Positions 61,638 to 64,000 of a stretch of 64,000 nt of DNA are shown here, one piece after another. The stretch's first letter is position 1. Each line of letters begins with the position of its first letter. Source of the stretch: Myxococcales bacterium. GTDB lineage: Bacteria; Myxococcota_A; Polyangia; Nannocystales; Nannocystaceae. The notes beneath the pieces were generated by a model. That model searched no databases. It was not told where the DNA came from and saw nothing but the letters and a program-made list of their open reading frames with translations. The translations under genes were made by a program, and so were the position numbers. The DNA lies in assembly GCA_020633335.1 (NCBI GenBank), contig JACKDU010000013.1, positions 62,001-126,000 on the forward strand. Direction: 5' to 3'.

Positions 61638-63431
61638 TTAGTAGAAGGCGATCCGCACGTCCTGGAGGAGCGCGGTGAGGGTGATCTTCCAGGCGCGCGC
61701 GCCGTCGTCGTTGGCCAGCGCGAGCGCGCCCTTGAGGAGCTCGAGGGACGCGTCGATCACCGGGTCGTCGGCGGCGAGCGCCTCGCCGTAGAGGCGGCGG
61801 TGGAGGGCGACGAGCTGGTCGCGGAGGGTCGCGTCGTCGCGCGTCCCGGCGTCGACCAGCGTGAGGAGCCTCCGCTTGCCCTTGTCGGCCTGGGCGAAGT
61901 CGGCGGTGACGACGATGTTGGCGGCGTTGCGGGCGATCCCCTGGAGGACCAGGCTGGTGGTCGCCGACGGGGTGTTCGAGGGGCGGGTGACGAAGAGCGA
62001 GTCGATCCCGCCGGCGAGGACGTGGTAGCCGATCAGCGAGTCGTCCATCAGGTCGATCACGCCGACGCCGAAGGCCGAGAGGTCGGTGCGCCAGCGAAAG
62101 CCCGTGAGGTCGTCGATGAGCGCGGCGAGCTGGATCGGCCGGGCCTGCTTGCGCCCGCGCTCGCCCTCGGCGACCCGGAAGGCGTCGCTGAGGACCAGCT
62201 CCTTGATCATCGGCTTGACCTGGAAGCCGCCCTCGACCAGCGTCGACTGCAGCGCCGACGCCTCCGCGAGCGGCACGTCGTCGAGCTCGACCTGGTGGAA
62301 GTAGGCGTAGAAGCGGCGGGCGGCGCAGAGCGAGAAGCGGGGGTCGTCGGCGATGAGGTCGCCGAGGTCGGCGAGGTCGTCGCCCGGCGCGCCGAAGAAG
62401 GCCGGGTCCCGCATGTTGACCTTGAAGAGGATCGGGAAGAGCCCCTCCACCCACATGTCGAGCGGGTAGGGGATCAGCGCCGGCGTGTAGTTCGGGAGGT
62501 AGCCCGAGAAGAACGAGGCCATCGGGTCGAGCGCCTGATGGCAGGCCGCGCAGGCCTGGTTCGACTGGACCGCCTCGGCGACGACGTTGGGATCCGCGAG
62601 GTTGACGCTCGGGTCGAGCTCGATGTCGCGGTCGAGGAAGTCGTAGCAGAGGAGCGCCCGCGACATCGCGTTCGCCCGCCCGCGGTTGGCGTTGGTCACC
62701 GTCGACGAGTGGCGGGTGAAGAGCCAGGAGTCGGAGAGGACGCCGGCGTGGGCCCGCTTGCCCTGCCAGCTCGTCTCCTCCCACTTGCCCTTGGTGCCCG
62801 AGTGATCGAGGCCCCAGACGGTGGCGACGATGTTGTCGGCGAGGGTGTAGTCGGCGGTGACGATCTCGGTGTAGGGGCGGTCGTTGACGACGATGTGCTC
62901 GACCAGGCGGAGCGGCGCCTCCATGATCGAGCGGTTGACCGCGTAGGGGTCGGTGCCGGCGATCGCGCCCTTGGCGAGGAAGCCCGCCGGCGGCGCGCCG
63001 AAGTCGACGATCGAGAGGAGCGCGTCGTTGTGGAGGTCGCGGATGATCGGCCCGAGCTCCGCCGACGCGAGGTAGGCGTCGACGATCCCGGGGAGGGTCG
63101 CGGGATCCTCCTCGACCTTGGCGAGGTCGGCCTCGCTCGGCCGCTTGCCGCGGAGCGCCATCGAGATCCGGATCAGGTGCTCGCTCGGCGGGAGGAGGCC
63201 CTCGGCCTCGCCGCCCGTGTCGGCGCCGGTGTCCGTGTCGGTGGCGCCCTCGCTCTCGCCGGCGCCGGTCGAGCCCTCGGTCGCGCTCGCGCTCGCCGCG
63301 GTCGAGCCGCTCTCGCTGGCGCTCGCGCTCGCGTCGGTCGCGGTCGAGTCGTCGCCGCAGGCGGCCAGCGCGAGCGAGAAGGCCGCGATCGGGATCAAGA
63401 TCAAGGGGTGCTCTCTCATCCTCATCCTCAT
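61638..63431 (-). CDS. Large secreted lipoprotein, DUF1549/DUF1588-like, with haem motif
   Basis: 597 residues from ATG 63431 (two further in-frame ATGs follow at 63425 and 63419). Lipobox LALAACGDD (Cys25), a Ser/Ala/Thr/Asp stalk, then HLIRISMALRGKRPSEADLAKVEEDPATLPGIVDAYLAS, the opening of DUF1549-type proteins, RANAMSRALLCYDFLDRDIEL, and a CxxCH motif in NQACAACHQALDPMASFFSGYLP like the DUF1588 haem site. The planctomycete-type pairing of such a protein with DUF1501 is well known; the biochemical role is not. First gene of the operon with 60350 and 59812. Confidence 0.8.
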   Translation of the reverse strand: MRMRMREHPLILIPIAAFSLALAACGDDSTATDASASASESGSTAASASATEGSTGAGESEGATDTDTGADTGGEAEGLLPPSEHLIRISMALRGKRPSEADLAKVEEDPATLPGIVDAYLASAELGPIIRDLHNDALLSIVDFGAPPAGFLAKGAIAGTDPYAVNRSIMEAPLRLVEHIVVNDRPYTEIVTADYTLADNIVATVWGLDHSGTKGKWEETSWQGKRAHAGVLSDSWLFTRHSSTVTNANRGRANAMSRALLCYDFLDRDIELDPSVNLADPNVVAEAVQSNQACAACHQALDPMASFFSGYLPNYTPALIPYPLDMWVEGLFPILFKVNMRDPAFFGAPGDDLADLGDLIADDPRFSLCAARRFYAYFHQVELDDVPLAEASALQSTLVEGGFQVKPMIKELVLSDAFRVAEGERGRKQARPIQLAALIDDLTGFRWRTDLSAFGVGVIDLMDDSLIGYHVLAGGIDSLFVTRPSNTPSATTSLVLQGIARNAANIVVTADFAQADKGKRRLLTLVDAGTRDDATLRDQLVALHRRLYGEALAADDPVIDASLELLKGALALANDDGARAWKITLTALLQDVRIAFY

Positions 63432-63743
63432 CGTCCTCGCCTCGGGTGGCTGATGAGCAGGCGGCGCGCCAGAGAATTGTCCGGTGTTCTCAAGGGGCTG
63501 GCCGCCGGTGTCGGGGCGCTGTCGCAGAACGCGACGTCGCAAGCAACTACACCCCGGGGGCAGGTCATGATCGCAGGGTATCAGGGTCGGCGACGGCGCG
63601 GCGAAGGGACCTGGGGCCGGTGCTGCACGTCACCGTCACCGCGATCGTCGCCGAGGACCTCATCGCGGCCTTTGGCCCCCGCCCTGGTCCGACGACTCCA
63701 TGCGCAGAGGTGCGCGCAGAGGTGCGCGCAGAACCCCGGGCGC
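63432..63743. other. Intergenic stretch, no gene seen
   Basis: 312 bp between the start of the DUF1549-like gene and the stop of the HAD gene. It should contain the promoter of the three-gene operon. GGTGCGCGCAGA is repeated in tandem (63709-63732, with a partial unit before it). No coding frame convinces me. Confidence 0.5.
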
Positions 63744-64000
63744 TCACGCCTCGCAGAGCTTCTGGAGCGCGCCGCGGATCGCCGCGAGGTTGCGGCCGTC
63801 GTAGCGGATCACGCCCTCGCGTTCGAAGCCGCGGTTCCACGGCTGGGCCGGCATGATCACCAGGCCGCGCGGCCGCCACTCGAGCCAGCGCTCGATGTAG
63901 GGCGGGTAGTCGTCGACCAGCACCTTCCCGTAGACCAGGCCCTTGTCCATCGTGATCGTCACCGGGATCCCGGGGATGTGCTCCTGGCACCACTCGAGCT
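63744..64000 (-). CDS. HAD-family 5'-nucleotidase-like protein, N-terminal part outside window
   Basis: The frame runs off the right edge, so only the last 85 residues are visible; an internal GTG at 63962 is not needed. LEWCQEHIPGIPVTITMDKGLVYGKVLVDDYPPYIERWLEWRPRGLVIMPAQPWNRGF contains the VLVDDYPPYIERWL block with the two acidic residues of HAD motif IV and the GLVIMPAQPWN segment typical of NT5C-type deoxyribonucleotidases. The catalytic DxD motif would lie beyond the window. Likely a cytoplasmic nucleotide phosphatase. Confidence 0.75.
   Translation of the reverse strand, partial: LEWCQEHIPGIPVTITMDKGLVYGKVLVDDYPPYIERWLEWRPRGLVIMPAQPWNRGFEREGVIRYDGRNLAAIRGALQKLCEA

Overview
The window is very GC-rich (mostly well above 70% by eye) and reads like a chromosomal segment of a myxobacterium, most plausibly the Nannocystis/Plesiocystis/Enhygromyxa group. 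The reasons are multidomain Ser/Thr kinases carrying TPRs, many lipoproteins with Thr/Ser/Gly/Asp-rich stalks (TGDTTGD-like), Cys-rich secreted proteins, RCC1 and SMP-30-like propellers, an HTTM membrane protein, and a DUF1501 plus multihaem-like secreted operon. This is inference from family content; no rRNA or tRNA marker is present. I see no CRISPR array, insertion sequence, prophage or replication origin.

Layout. 1-2.8 kb: an AT-richer 5'-truncated membrane protein, a strong hairpin, and a VAO-type (cholesterol-oxidase-like) flavoenzyme. 2.9-7.3 kb: a Ser/Thr kinase-TPR gene, a secreted protein and an ECF sigma factor. 7.4-11.3 kb: module 1 (envelope protein, ECF sigma fused to a membrane segment, split-off TPR-like piece, propeller lipoprotein). 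11.4-16.5 kb: K+ channel and P-loop ATPase, dinB, a decayed fragment, a COQ4-like protein and a Uma2-like protein. 16.7-27 kb: a repeat secreted protein, an FHA protein, a 1663-residue tandem kinase, an RCC1 lipoprotein and an HExxH lipoprotein. 27-37.5 kb: HTTM protein, lipoproteins, a LysR regulator, a flavin amine oxidase, a second HExxH lipoprotein and a GIDE-like protein. 37.7-41.2 kb: module 2, paralogous to module 1. 41.3-57.6 kb: an MBL hydrolase, two orphan histidine kinases, three kinase-TPR proteins and a row of minus-strand housekeeping-type genes. 57.6-64 kb: a radical-SAM remnant, a divergent LysR/NmrA pair, a three-gene cytochrome/DUF1501 operon and the end of a HAD 5'-nucleotidase.

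How it fits together. The region is dominated by signal transduction and cell-surface proteins: five Ser/Thr kinases (six kinase domains), three ECF sigma factors, two orphan hybrid-less histidine kinases, two LysR regulators, one FHA reader and about thirteen lipoproteins. The most notable structure is the duplicated module at 7.4-11.3 kb and 37.7-41.2 kb. In both copies an envelope protein is followed by an ECF sigma factor, a single-pass protein with a TPR-like tail, and a secreted lipoprotein. Both copies carry a bipartite DNA element (GAYGGATCS-N9-CGGRSAM) at constant spacing just upstream of the sigma gene and again just upstream of the lipoprotein gene. This looks like self-controlled sigma promoters defining a small regulon. 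Long open frames antisense to the real genes are artefacts of the GC-rich codon pattern and are left out.
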